A model generated the notes under the pieces. The model made no database searches. It worked only from the letters and a program-made list of their open reading frames with translations, and had not been told where the DNA came from. Made by a program: the position numbers and the translations under genes. A DNA stretch of 64,000 nucleotides from Phallusia fumigata (Eukaryota > Chordata > Ascidiacea > Phlebobranchia > Ascidiidae), in NCBI GenBank assembly GCA_008931825.1, contig QXVZ01025851.1:62001-126000 (forward strand). Direction: 5' to 3'. Positions 23,501-35,374 of the stretch are shown in pieces (position 1 is the stretch's first letter; each line of letters begins with the position of its first letter).

Positions 23501-26500
23501 TTTTCAGGCACAAAGTTCTGCAAGTTTCCTCGGGTTTTGAGGATAGTGGTTCTGGCTTCAACACAACAATGTTCCTGTTTTTGTTTTTAGCCTTTGTTAC
23601 TGTTTTCATGGTAACGATCAACGGCGTTAAATCGAGCGGAAAAGTGAGTTGTATAAGAATTAAAAAGAGTTTTTCCAAAAACATAAAAATCATAACACGC
23701 ATTAACAGCCTAAATTTAGAATTATTTATTCGATTTCAATAAGACGCTGAGGATAATATAGTTTTATGGTAAGTGCGAACGACCTGAAACGATTTGTAAT
23801 CCTTTACCTTATTACAGGTGGTATATTTTACAGCAACATTTCCCTACGTAATGTTGTTTGTTCTTCTTGTGCGCGGCCTAACACTAGATGGGAGGGTGTG
23901 AAAATATTCCTTTTTCCGAAAATGGAAATGCTACTGAAACCTTCGGTAAGTTTGCATAGAAAATAAACATTATCGTAAAAGTGGTTTTGAAGAACAAGTA
24001 TGATTTCTATGTTTTGCCAAGGTGTGGATGGAGGGGGTTTCCCAAGCGTTTTATATTTATGGAATCGGTTTTCCGGGAATAACTGCTTTCGGGAGTTACA
24101 ACAAAAAGAAACAAGATTTCTTTAAGTCAGTTTTAAAAACGCTTATTAATGTTATTGTTCCTTTATGTAATGTTTTTCAGACAATCAGTGTTTGTTATAC
24201 CTTGTGGGATTGTGACATCAATAGTGATGGGTTTTGTGACGTTTAGCATCTTGGGAAACCTGGCGCATGTGAACAATTTGGAAATAACGTCTGTCATAGA
24301 ATCAGGTTTGCTCATACCATTGTAAAAGAAGTTAACGTTTTTTCTGATCTTGTGTTTAACACTTTCTAAAATTGTCGTAAAAACCATCAAGGCGGACAAA
24401 AAGCAACTAAAAGTTATTCAGTCCCTTGAATAAATTGGTGTACATTTATTTAGACTCAAAGGGCGCTAATTGCACACGCATTGTACAAAGGCAAACCAGA
24501 ACACATGAAACTTGATGATAACATTTTCTAACTTGAAAGGAACTTTAAAAAATTGTAACGCGCTCAAAAACTCTGTTGCATCTTCAGGTCCAGGTCTTGT
24601 ATTTCAAGTGATTCCATCAGCTCTAGCACTTCTACCTGTTCCACAACTATGGTCTGCTCTCTTCTTTCTCATGCTTTACTTTGTTGCTATTGATTCAGCG
24701 GTAAGATTAGTGCGAAGTCATATTGCAACTTCGTTACTATCAGTCTAGTTAAGCTCATTATCATATTTGTTTCTGTAGTTTGGTGAATTCGAAGGTCTGT
24801 CAACAGTTGTAATCGACACTTTTCCTAACCTTGGATCAACGTTTAAACGGCGAGCACTTACAAACTGTGGAATCGGATTGATATTCTTTGCATTATGCCA
24901 AATCATGCTCACTGGGGTAAGGACGAAATGCTCAAGGCATTTTGTTGTAATTTATGCTGTAATTTTGTTGTTTTGTTGTAATTTACTGCAAAAAAGCGAC
25001 ATACCTGTAACGATTTTTTACGTTTCTAGCCTGGAATCTACTGGTTCGAGTTAATAAATTATTACGGTGCTTCGGTAATTTGTCTTATATGGATTGTCAC
25101 GTGTGAATCGTGGGCGGTCGGTTGGTTGTGGGATGCCAAAAAATACCGGGATGACGTCAGAATGATGATCGACCGAAAGTTAACGAGGGCATTTGATCCT
25201 TGCTACAAGTTTGTAATCCCTCTTATCACGACAGTAAGTGGCATAACCGGATCTAATAAAATGAAAATTATTTCAGCGATTGTTTTACCTTTATCACACG
25301 GCTTACCTAGGGTTAAACAGGTCGTTTTTGAGAAAGTAAGTTTTTGAAAACAATTCTTTTGTTTTTACATGCGGTGACTTATTTACAAGGAGATTCTTAT
25401 TCCTACAATTCTGGCAAATTCACTCTTTAAAATAAAATATAGTAAATCTTGCGGGAAGGCAGCAAAATATAAACGTACAGTAAAATCGTCTAAATCACGA
25501 TTTTCGAAAAATATTCCCGCCTTTTTAATAGGCCTGGAAACAAGCTTAATTACAGCATTTTTATAGTGGCAAACAATATCATACTTTGACACCGCCATTA
25601 TAATATAATATAGATAAGTGGCAAGATAAAACGCATACCATGGTTGACAAAAGTTGGTCGAAGGGTCCGCGACTGCTCTGTCGGACTAAAAAGTTGAGAA
25701 TCATTTTGCTTTAGGTTTTTCTGTTTTCAATTGTATTATCAGAAATATCAGATTTTCCTAAAAAATGGACTTATTAGAAGTTGTTTTTGTGACTTTTTGT
25801 CTTTCAGACGGTGCTAGTTATGTATTGCATCAAATGGGAACCACTAACAATAGGAGAGTACGTTTATCCGTTGTGGGCCAACGTCATCGGTTGGATGATG
25901 TCACTATCATCAATATTGTGTGTTCCTATTGTGGCTGGCTTGACTTTGTACAAAGAAAAAGGTTCCTTTCGCCAGGTAAACCGCGTTTTTGTTTGAAACG
26001 CCTTAAGTTTTAGGATAGGATCAATATTATACAACTACATTTAAATATGTTGTTGGTAGCCTACATCATAGGCCTTTATTTTCGTGACGTAAACGAACTC
26101 GTTTTAACAATCAAGTTTATACACTGATGTGTTTTTAGCAAACGTAAAACAACAAGTAACGCAAGCATACGGTTGTACGGAAGGGTTTTGGGTCACGTTA
26201 TTAGAAGTTATTTTAAGATCGTTTACGAGTTAATAATTGAGCAACTGGTGGTTAAAGGTAGGCTTCACATATTTTTATTGTGGAACATTTTTACCAAGTA
26301 TTACACATATCCGGTTCAATTGTAAGAGGATAGCTTATTTTTACCAAAAGTTTTACCAAAGCGATTATTATCAAAACAATATTTTTCACAGAAATGGATT
26401 TTCGGGAAAACCCCCAAGTTCGACTTTGCGTCGCTTCATCGTCATGACGACGATGACAAAAAGGGGATGTCCCCTTTATTCGTTGAGAAACTTATAAAAG

Positions 26501-26505
26501 TGTAA
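20583..26505 (+). pseudogene. SLC6-type transporter, copy 4: all 14 exons present, 7-bp deletion in TM5 exon
   Basis: Exons: 20583-20620 (MEQKLEKTTQRK), 21784-21890, 22134-22264, 22698-22824, 22992-23145, 23508-23643, 23818-23945, 24022-24125, 24181-24305, 24588-24700, 24779-24916, 25030-25233, 25808-25975, 26392-26505. Every exon except the seventh keeps the length class and phase of copy 3. Exon 7 is 128 nt instead of 135: after 'ctaacactaga' seven bases are missing, giving a frameshift and an early TGA. All other exons are open and splice sites look good, so the lesion may be recent, polymorphic or a sequencing error. TM1 again reads GLGM rather than GLGN. If the deletion is false, this is a second complete gene. 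Confidence 0.75.
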
Positions 26506-26599
26506 TATTGATTTATTTGGAAATCTTAATCAATTTTCGTATGCTTGCAGTTTTTCAGCGTTTTTAAAAAAACTACAATAAAACATAATTTATAATTTA

Positions 26600-26675
26600 T
26601 CTTTAAGAACTTCGTCGCTATGACGATAAAACGGGGATTTCACCTTTATCATCCGATGCTAATATTCTATTGAAA
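26600..26675 (+). pseudogene. Decayed extra copy of the SLC6 last exon
   Basis: 'gtcgctatgacgataaaacg' and the following 'gggatttcacctttatc' match the C-terminal exon ('catgacgacgatgacaaaacg' region) of the transporter copies, with small deletions. It sits 95 bases after the real last exon of copy 4 and is probably a remnant of a local duplication. Confidence 0.45.
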
Positions 26676-27326
26676 GCCTAGTTTTGGTTTCTAGAAAATT
26701 TATTTAAATATCTTTGACATTAGTTAGTTTGAACATTTATTGAACAAGAGTTTCAATATTTTATTGCGGAAACGTTATAATATTATAAATGTGTGGTTTC
26801 TTCGAATCTTAAATCCTTAACGAAAGGTCTCAAGTCGTTCAATGTGTTGTTGTATGGTTCCGTAATTACACAGGATTTTTGCTCTGTCGCAAATGCACAA
26901 TTATTTATTCTGTGTTTCATGAGTCTGCCTTTTATTTCTCGTATTTTTGCAGCTGTGTTGTTGGGCAGAAAATACTTTTATAGAATTAAACTGAACACAA
27001 TCCCATTTTGGTCTTTTTGATTTAAACTAAATTCATTGAAATGAAACATTTTTTATCCTACCACAAGCAATTCCAGAACCTGTACATACAATATAACATT
27101 GTATGTAGTGAATACGTTGTAAAATGTTGCAAACTTTTCGACAATATAGCCTTTGGCATCATTAGTGCAAAACGTTTGCAATACAATGTATTCACTAGTT
27201 ACAAATTCTCTGGCAGACATGATATAGGTAGACAGACAAAACTGTTAAAAACAAAGTCAACAATCAAAATGCAAATCTACTTTAATAGAACAAAATGTTC
27301 AGTCATCACCACAAAAATGATTTTTA
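26676..27326. other. Intergenic region between SLC6 copy 4 and the protease (convergent 3' ends)
   Basis: No coding signal. It contains an imperfect inverted repeat at 27114-27200 ('tagtgaatac' ... 'gtattcacta'). A related single-arm sequence lies at 39500-39570 in an LCCL-gene intron. The protease 3' end carries AATAAA overlapping its stop codon and ATTAAA at 27281-27286 (minus strand). Confidence 0.55.
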
Positions 27327-30300
27327 TTAACATGCGAAACTTCCACTCTGTAAACCAGGAACCAGACCTCTGATCCAACCTTCGTTTTTCTTCACATTTG
27401 TATACAGACCCGGTGTACCCGCTGGTCCACACTGCACCGGACCAAATGACGTCACCGCAGCGAGATACCAAGAACACGACGAACATCTCTGACATACAAG
27501 GGGCCCGCCACTATCACCCTAAAAATTGCAGCAGTTAATAGACTTGAATGTTGGTTGCAGTTTACACAAGACAAACGAATTTCAACCGTTGAATAACAAA
27601 AGCACGTGTTCAATTAGGGAACCGATGGACGATTTCAACAGAAGATAATTGGTAACGCTGCAATATTGCAAATGGTAAAATCAGGATCCTTAAAAAGAAC
27701 CTGTACATTGCATGAAAATAACAACAGCACGCCAAGAGCCATTAACCCACCCTTTCACCGCATCCATGGAAAAAAGAAAAACTAATTACACGAATAAAAT
27801 TATATAAGTGCTCATAGAGCCTCTATGTTGAAAGCTTTTACGTCATCGGGTCGTTTTAAGTGTTTCCAGTTGGAAAATAAAACTACGACTTTACGAATGA
27901 ACGATTGTCTTTTTTAATTCCACCGACAAGGGTCAGAGACAACCCACCAGCCTTTCGACGTTCCAGTTTAGTAGAGTTTAATTTAAATCACATAAATATT
28001 TTTCCACGAGCCACCAGAGACTCAAAGTGGCAGATCATTATTCGCAGAAGACTGTAAACTTTTAACATTCAAAAGTCATTCATACTTTTTACGGTCATGT
28101 AAATATATATTTTGCCGTAACGATCAGACATCAACATAGCACCATGACGTACTTGCCACAGCAAAGCACCGAACTTACAACACATGAATCGACTCCTCCT
28201 CCGACCCGACCGGCACAGGACACTCTCTCCTCATTCAAATCTCCCGAGAAGGACCTTCCCGAATAAGCTTGTTCGCAAAACCTGTACGGGAGTTTTCGGA
28301 CTTTCGCTTCTTGAAGTGTTGCTGCGAGCACAACCGGGGTGGGTTGGACGCCTGTCGGAAGGTAAACCAGTTTTAAAGGCAAGTTTGATAGTTTATGACA
28401 AAAAAACTAGAATACAAGTTTAATGGTGCATCAAAACTCTTAAAAAGTTTAGAGTTGCTGACGCATTTCTATCAAACAAAAATCTTAACACTTGCTGCAC
28501 CAGGGTTCAGCAATAAACGCAGTTTGCCAGTTTACAAATTGTGTCAAATTATTTTATGACTTCACGTGGTTTCTTGATGATAAAATATCTAGAAGAGCTG
28601 GATTGTGATTCGATGCTGCAGTTGCACAGCACCTTATAATAAAAACAAAGTGGTCGCCTAACTTGACTAGAAAAACATTGGAATATAAATTCGTAAATCA
28701 CTTGGCGCAACAGAGGTTGATCCCTGTGCTACAACGATACAACCTAGTTGACAAAAATAGTGTACAGCGATGCAGCAGGCCTAATGCAATCACTGCAACG
28801 TGTGTTTTGGTTTGTGTACAATCAAGTTTGCGCACGATGTGTTTTGTTTCAAACAGTTATTGGTTATTTTGTCATAAAATCTGTTCAAATTTTGTTACTC
28901 ACTCCCCCAGCCGATAATGTAGCATTTTTTATCATCATTCGTGTCTTCTCCGTTCGGAAGACAAATCTTCGACACGTATTCGTTGAACGTTAGAACAGTT
29001 GAGAACTGGAAAGTAGGTGAACGATTTTAAGGTATTTGGAAACCTAACACGAATATGTTCATTTCTGCTATCAAAAAATATGCCAGCCCAAATAGTTCTT
29101 AAAAGCGACATTGTATCACTGATGGTGGCATGTATTATTGTCGATAGGTTTGATCAATAAAGCATGTCGCTTACAAGGACTGTTTGGGCAAGCACTATTT
29201 TAATATTTCCCTGAGCAAGAAACTTGAGCGACAGTGGAACTGCAACGAGGCCAGCTCGATGGCGGCATAACGTATTCAGGCGTTATTTTGCCAAACGACG
29301 ATAAAAATGGTACAAAGATTTGTTTCAAGGTACTAAAAAAAACTAGTGCAACTACTGTGTTTTCCGTTTTTGAAAAACCAAAACGTTTTACTTGCCAAGA
29401 GAAGCGGAGAAGCTCAAATATGCAATGCATCAAATGATGAATCGAACAGGAATTTGAATACAAAATGTCCGAACATTTGAACACGAAAAAATCAGTGAAT
29501 AAAAACAAACCATCTTACTTTGATCAATGCGATGTCAATTCCAGGGTATAGATATTGTGGATGAATTACAACTTGGCTTACTGACAATTTTAACTCGGAC
29601 GTTGTTCCATATCCAACATACGCAGAAATTTGGCCAGGCGCAATACCACTGGAATAAGGTACAACACCATTAAAATTAACTTTTTTGGCAAAACAATTTA
29701 AGAAGAAATATCTAATTTAAGTTGTGTTTATTGTGAGAGAAATTGTAGCATTAAAGCAATCACCACCAAGCGAGAGATGGCTGCGCAACGTTAAAACGTT
29801 ATGAAGCGTGAAAAAGTTAAGAGCACGATCGGGGCAGCTACATCGTAAACGTGAAGGTTGTGATAAGTTAGAACGTTATGAGGCGCGAAAAGAATTGAGG
29901 ACACAATCGGTGGATCAAGGTTGAACGTGCTGCAGCTACACGGTAAACGCGAAGGTTATGATACAATTGAACAGACATCTACAAGAGCTTAAAACTGAAC
30001 AGACATCTCCTAAACAAGAGCTTAAAACTAGACCCCAGCAGGTCGTGAAAAATTTAAACTATCTAAAACAACGCAAAAACTAAAGATCGTTTGAATTACA
30101 AGATAAACTAATAAACAAACAGATTTTATTTCGCAATTTCACATGACGGAGGGCGGAACAAACAGTTGCACAAATGACTAAATACAACAGAACTTACTTG
30201 ATGCAATGACCAGCCGTAACTGCCCATTCAGTGCTGATGATATTCGCCCCACATAAAGAGCGCTGTCCTGGGGCGATTTCGATTTCAAGACGAACCTGAA

Positions 30301-33300
30301 AACAAAGTCAGTTTTGAGCATCTGTCAAGACGAGTCTGGGTTGGCAGAATTTTACTTTTAACAGCAATTCTAGAACCATAACAGCTGGATTTAACAGCCC
30401 ACTTTTTACTTTTTATAGTCTCCGAAACCACCATACCTATTGTATTCCGATACATGTATATACTTGTTTGCTAATCCAGCCTGCGGTGGGATTCGAACCC
30501 AGGATAGAAAGCCGAATCACTGCCGCCACTGCCTAATTTTTGCTACACATGTCGGCTCCTAGTAGGGTGTGTGCCGTTATCGTTGGCAAGCTCGGGGTAC
30601 ACCCAGTATTAAATATGCGCAAGCATATACTTTCCACTTTTATCAGGTAAGCAACTACCAATAACGGTTTAGCAATTGTTACCATGAAGGGCCACTGGTT
30701 AAGCATGGCATCCACTCCACCGAAAACCCTCCCGCCAAGAGGTGCGGGATTACCACATGGGTCATTTGGTGCGGGTTTGCAGCATGAGCCAGGTAGTCCA
30801 TACTTGTGATTCTCCCCACTTGGACACGCAGCTGTTTAAATAATTGTTTACAATTGAGTTCAAAGTATATCGCTCGGTGAAAGAAAACATAACAACACAG
30901 TAGAACTAAATCAATCACCATGTCGCAAATAGCTGCCTAACGAGAACGTTATGAGGCACGAAAAAGGTTAAAAGCATAATTGAGTTAAGAGCAAACGTAG
31001 GATTTTATGACTTCGTTTACTTTTTGTCGGCCGTGTGAAATGAATCCACTGACTGCATTCTAGATAATTGGCGCTTCCAAGTTTCGTTAACTTTTTATTA
31101 CTTCTTTTTATGTGGGGTTTTAAAATTTAATTAAACTAGTTTGCTAATCAAAATATTTTCCACATTGCTAGATCAGAAGGCTCGGCTTGGACGGGATTAC
31201 AATCCATAATCTTACGAACACAAGGCGATCGTTCAATTACTGTAAAATCTTGTCGTCGCAAGTATTAAACCAAAGCGTTTGTTCCGTATTTTCAGTATTT
31301 TATAAAATAAAGGTTAGTGTACCAAAGCACATAACATCAAAATCGTCAGTTTCTTATTTAAATAGAAAAAAAGAGCTCGTACTCACACAATGCACAATTC
31401 TGTTCTTGACAGTCCTGATAAATTCTAGGGCACTTGTCAATATCATTTAATGTACACATTGGAACACGAAAGCGAGTTCCTCCACCACAGGTTTTCGAAC
31501 ATGGAGTCCACGTGTTCCAAGTCAAAGGGGCTAGAATTTAACAACAAAACATATGTAGTAAAAATTTGTCGTCGTACATACGAGATAAAGTCATATAACA
31601 TTTTTAGCTGTATATGACACATATATAATTTAATGATCGATGTTTTTCTTATTTTACATCATGTTGATTAACTTCATGTCGACCCGTAATGACACCACAG
31701 ATAATTCTTCGTTATTGTGATGTCACATAACATAAGAGCCTTTGGTGGCACTTAACAATTATAGGGTATGACATCAACAGCCATTTATGACCACATACGT
31801 CGTCTTAAAGCGTAAGAGCTATTCAGTGACGTCATCACGTGAATGTGACGTAACAACATGAGGTAAAAAGTGAAAACCTTAATCCGAAATCAATCAAGTT
31901 CGGAATTTACAAAATTGGAAACAGAAATAATTCTGCCCTCAGCGGGTTTCGAACCGAGATCACAGGATCCTTACGTGGGTCTTGAGGCAGAAGGTCACAC
32001 AGATTGCAGCTTTTGGGGCAGTACTTGAGGTTGAACGGCAAAGTGGAATAACGACACCACAGAAAACCACAACCGGGCGCCTTGTCCACGCACTCAACGG
32101 CATCTGAAAAGGCAGACGAATTAAGAACAGACGCTGGCGAATCTACTTTTCAACAAATACAATGTGTTACAATAAAATAAGTTTAAAAAATACGAATAAA
32201 TAAGAAGTGAATAAAAAACCCAACCAAGTCACATACGTTTACGTGCGTAAATTAGTGGCTTGTTATTTTGTATTATTAATCAGGCTCAAGTAACGTAAAA
32301 AAATTCAAGAGTGTTCAAACTATACTAGTCTTGTGGGCAGCAACACTGAACTACTAACGAGGTATGAAAAGGTCACGTCTCGTATTCGCATACCTGCTCG
32401 CTTTATATAGCGGCGGTATTTCCCAATCTGAACCTGATTTAGTTTTAACACTTCAGATTAGAGTAATTTGCGTGGCCACACCATTTGTAACATAAACACA
32501 CACCAAGTTAATTGTCCCATGCTAGGCGCCATTACCTTAGTGGCCTGGTATTTTGTGACACGATTCTGGGCGCAAGCAATGTTTATGTCATACACAAGCG
32601 TGCAAAATATATTACAACGCCAAACGTTTGTAGCACAGAATATATACCCTTCGCTAAAAATCGACTTCGTTTTTAAGATTAACCGACTGCATTTTAGGAC
32701 GGAAGCAATTTTTAGTTTTACATTGTTTTGCTGTTGCATATGCTAAATCATTTAGAGCCAAAAGAGATCGTTTTTTATGGTAATACTATAATACAACACA
32801 ACATTTACATCTACTTCAACGTCCAAGTTTGAAATAGCACAAGCCCACACCAGTAATTATAGGCCTATATGTCAGAAAATGACGTCCATCTGCCTAATCC
32901 TCTCAATTAAAAGGCGTACGCTGTGAATCATATATCTCTTACTTTTAAAAATGAATTTTTGCGAGGTGTTAAAATTGTTTTGCATTCCTATAATTTTGCG
33001 ATCGTTTGGAGCAGTGTAATCCAACTGCAGGCCCGCGGGCTAATTTTGGCCAGTTTTTTTATTTGAACTTTTTTGCAAAAGTGTAACTTGCCCACAAAGT
33101 GTAACTTGAACTTTTTTAGTCTGTTTTTACACATATTTTTCGTATTATCGTAAAGAATACATGACACTAAGGGGCTATTTTTCATTACAATTTAATTTTT
33201 TTGGTTATAGTTTAGGAATTTATTTTTGTGTCCCTTATTAAGCACTGAAGAAACAGTTTCTGATGGCCAATGACAAAAAGGTGGAACACACTGATCAAAT

Positions 33301-33549
33301 AAAAATGTGTGCAAAACTGCAGCACCAACATAACGACAGCCAAGGCCTTAACCGATTTTGCCCTTTAACTAAACACCTATTGCCTTTTTAAATCAGAACG
33401 TATTTGACCTCCCAGAACACTGTTCATGAATTCTCCAGGGAAATTAGGTTTTTCACAACAACCGGAATATTACGTAGCAGAATTTACGTACCTGTTACCA
33501 TGGCAGCACCGCAAACGACCACAAAAACTGACAACAATCGACAAAGCAT
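27327..33549 (-). CDS. Secreted trypsin-like serine protease with ShKT and TSP1 domains (391 aa)
   Basis: Exons in transcript order: 33492-33549 (signal peptide MLCRLLSVFVVVCGAAMVT), 31975-32103 (ShKT, ends CPKSCNLCDL), 31387-31530 (TSP1, W..WTPCSKTCGGGTRFR), 30683-30831 (linker and activation site GGR|VFGG), 30198-30295 (VTAGHC), 29519-29648 (DIALIK), 28903-29005 (CYIIGWGS), 28179-28351, 27327-27518 (GDSGGP, stop). The sum is 1176 nt and all phases join. Catalytic triad His190, Asp231, Ser331. The Asp six residues before the Ser (VDSCVGDSGG) predicts cleavage after Lys/Arg. Val replaces the usual Gln just before GDSGG. Expected to be a secreted zymogen cut at Arg-Val. ShKT and TSP1 are extracellular adhesion or binding modules. 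The physiological role is unknown; defence, development and gamete biology are all possible. The gene is divergent to the LCCL gene. Confidence 0.92.
29205..29310 (+). repeat. SINE 3' half
   Basis: Contains 'gagcaagaaacttgagcg', 'gaactgcaacgaggc' and 'gtattcaggcgttattttgcc', the body and tail of the SINE family without the tRNA-like head. It is in an intron of the protease gene. Confidence 0.6.
29745..29980. repeat. Dispersed repeat related to 14288-14725
   Basis: Shares 'gcgcaacgttaaaacgttat' with the 14288 copy and has a partial internal duplication ('aacgttatgaggcgcgaaaa'). A further fragment lies at 30875-30985. Intronic in the protease gene. Confidence 0.5.
30478..30545 (-). repeat. tRNA-like sequence, probably SINE head
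   Basis: On the minus strand it contains a perfect B box, GGTTCGAATCC, preceded by 'ggcagtggcggcagtgattc'. It does not fold into an obvious full tRNA by eye, so I call it SINE-derived rather than a tRNA gene. Confidence 0.4.
33012..33293. mobile_element. Non-autonomous hAT-like element in protease intron 1
   Basis: Left end CAGTGTAATCCAACTGC and right end GGTGGAACACACTG are imperfect inverted repeats. The left subterminal 'ggcccgcgggctaattttgg' is typical of Charlie-like MITEs. No matching target duplication is visible, so the exact ends are approximate. Confidence 0.55.
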
Positions 33550-35374
33550 TTTTGAAACGCTATCGCCTCTGCAGGGTCAAGTAATGCTGCAATTTACCAA
33601 TTAGTTGCTGAAGCTTAACGGAAAAATGCAGTCACGAATCGAAATCTCTAGCGATACGACTGTAAATAACCTCAAATCGCCGTGGAGTTTTGATGCCACC
33701 TTAATAGCCGCGGGCTTGGGACTTTTGTGCGAACTGCTTGAGCAAAATGTGGAAACATCCCCGTTGCTATAATTTGCCTGTGATTAGTGCAGGTTTCTGT
33801 GGGCACGTAACAACAAAGTAATGACCCGTTTGTAAACTTTATGTAAGTGAGGCGCTCCCAGTACATTGAGACGGCGTAAATTTCCAAGCACACGAAACTA
33901 AGTAATTAGGTCGAATCATTCTTTTGCTTCTGTTTACCAACTTTGAAAAGCGCAATAATCAGTTTGTTTTTTATTTAGCTTTCCCAAGTATTTTCCAAGA
34001 ACTATTTACCGCAAAACACGTCGACTGCCTGGCGATTTCCCCAGGGAAATCCTACTTTTTTTACAGAAAACATTTACACGTTTGTAGGACCTGATGTTAA
34101 TGGGTATTCAATATAAATAAAAAACATAACATTTTGGAGGTCACTTTTAATATTTTAGCAAAGGTAAATGATAAAGACTTGTCTGCAGTATATGTGGTTC
34201 ATAACTTACGTTCCAACTACATTGGTTGCAAAGCACTTTTTTCATTTGCACACCAACATTCAAATTGATCCAACATTTCCAACTGTTTGCATCATTTAAC
34301 AATTCTCATGTTCTGTGATGATATAACTAAAATTCAAAAAAGCATGATTAAGTTAAAAAACTGATAACTTTACCTGTAAGATTTGTGGTGATATCTTGTG
34401 TTAAATACCTAAAAAAAATTTGACTGTACTTACCACTAAAAAAGATTGAGTCTGCAATGTACTGACATCGCTTCCACGTGCATTGAAGCCAACTATAAGA
34501 TAAATCAGTGCAGACAGGCCAGCATTTTTGCTTCGAAAATACCTCGGTCAATGGTGTTTACAAATAGTTGGCAATGTAATGGATTCCAAATTCCATTCAA
34601 GAAAAACCCACTGGCTTTGACATTCCATTCAAGAAAGCATTCCTGTTGATAATTTAGGCCTAATAAAATTTAACTATAAGGCCAACAATTTTAAAGAAAA
34701 AGAAAAGCAGTCAGCTATAGTATAATTACCCGCAATTATTATCATGCACTGTATTGTGCATATCAGATGTGGTTATGGTTGTAATAATATCGTTCAAAAC
34801 TGCTGGACCTTATATAGCACATAAGATTTTCCCACCAAAATCTTATTGCAATAAGTCAACTCAATCAATGCAACCATGTGAACATTCATTCCTTTCCTCG
34901 AAACAAACTTAATTTCTCATTCTAATTCCTATTTTTCCTCCCTCATCCTTCCAAGAACAATAATATGAACGGCAGCAAGAGCTCCACAAAACACACCTTT
35001 ACTAAACAGCAGCAGTTTTGAACAGAGCAAGCAACAATTGCTGGCACAAGGCGACTGAATCAAGTGCTGGACGCCATGTCACCCTTTGGCAGTCGGCGCT
35101 TTTTGCATTCAATCAACGATTTTGTTGCAGTTGGTTCTCCCTGAAGTTTACTGAAACCGTTCATAAACTGAAATTGAGTAGTTTAGTTGCAAATAAAAGA
35201 ATTAGAACAGAGATCAGGTCGCGCATCATTTCTTTTCCTATTGCAAAACAATAGGTGATTATCTGATGCGTATCTCGTCATAGCTCGCAGGGCGTTCTTA
35301 TAACAGGTTGTTGTTTAATCTTGATCGCATGTTGACAACCTAATCCTAAAAAGTTGCATGGGAAACTACTGGAA
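33550..35374. other. Intergenic region between divergent protease and LCCL genes
   Basis: Must contain the promoters of both secreted-protein genes, but I see no clear TATA box or repeat. One minus-strand open stretch, 34431-34551, is cysteine-bearing and ends at a good donor (GTAAGT). It has no matching start, acceptor or partner exon, so I do not call it. Confidence 0.5.

Noticed and set aside
30478-32000. tRNA genes, from B boxes at about 30490 and 31930
   Set aside because: Only B-box-like segments are present. I could not draw a full cloverleaf, and similar heads occur in the SINE family.
34431-34551. Cysteine-bearing minus-strand exon (KCWPVCTDL...) with a good donor
   Set aside because: No acceptor, start codon or partner exon fits. 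The cysteine pattern only weakly resembles ShKT.
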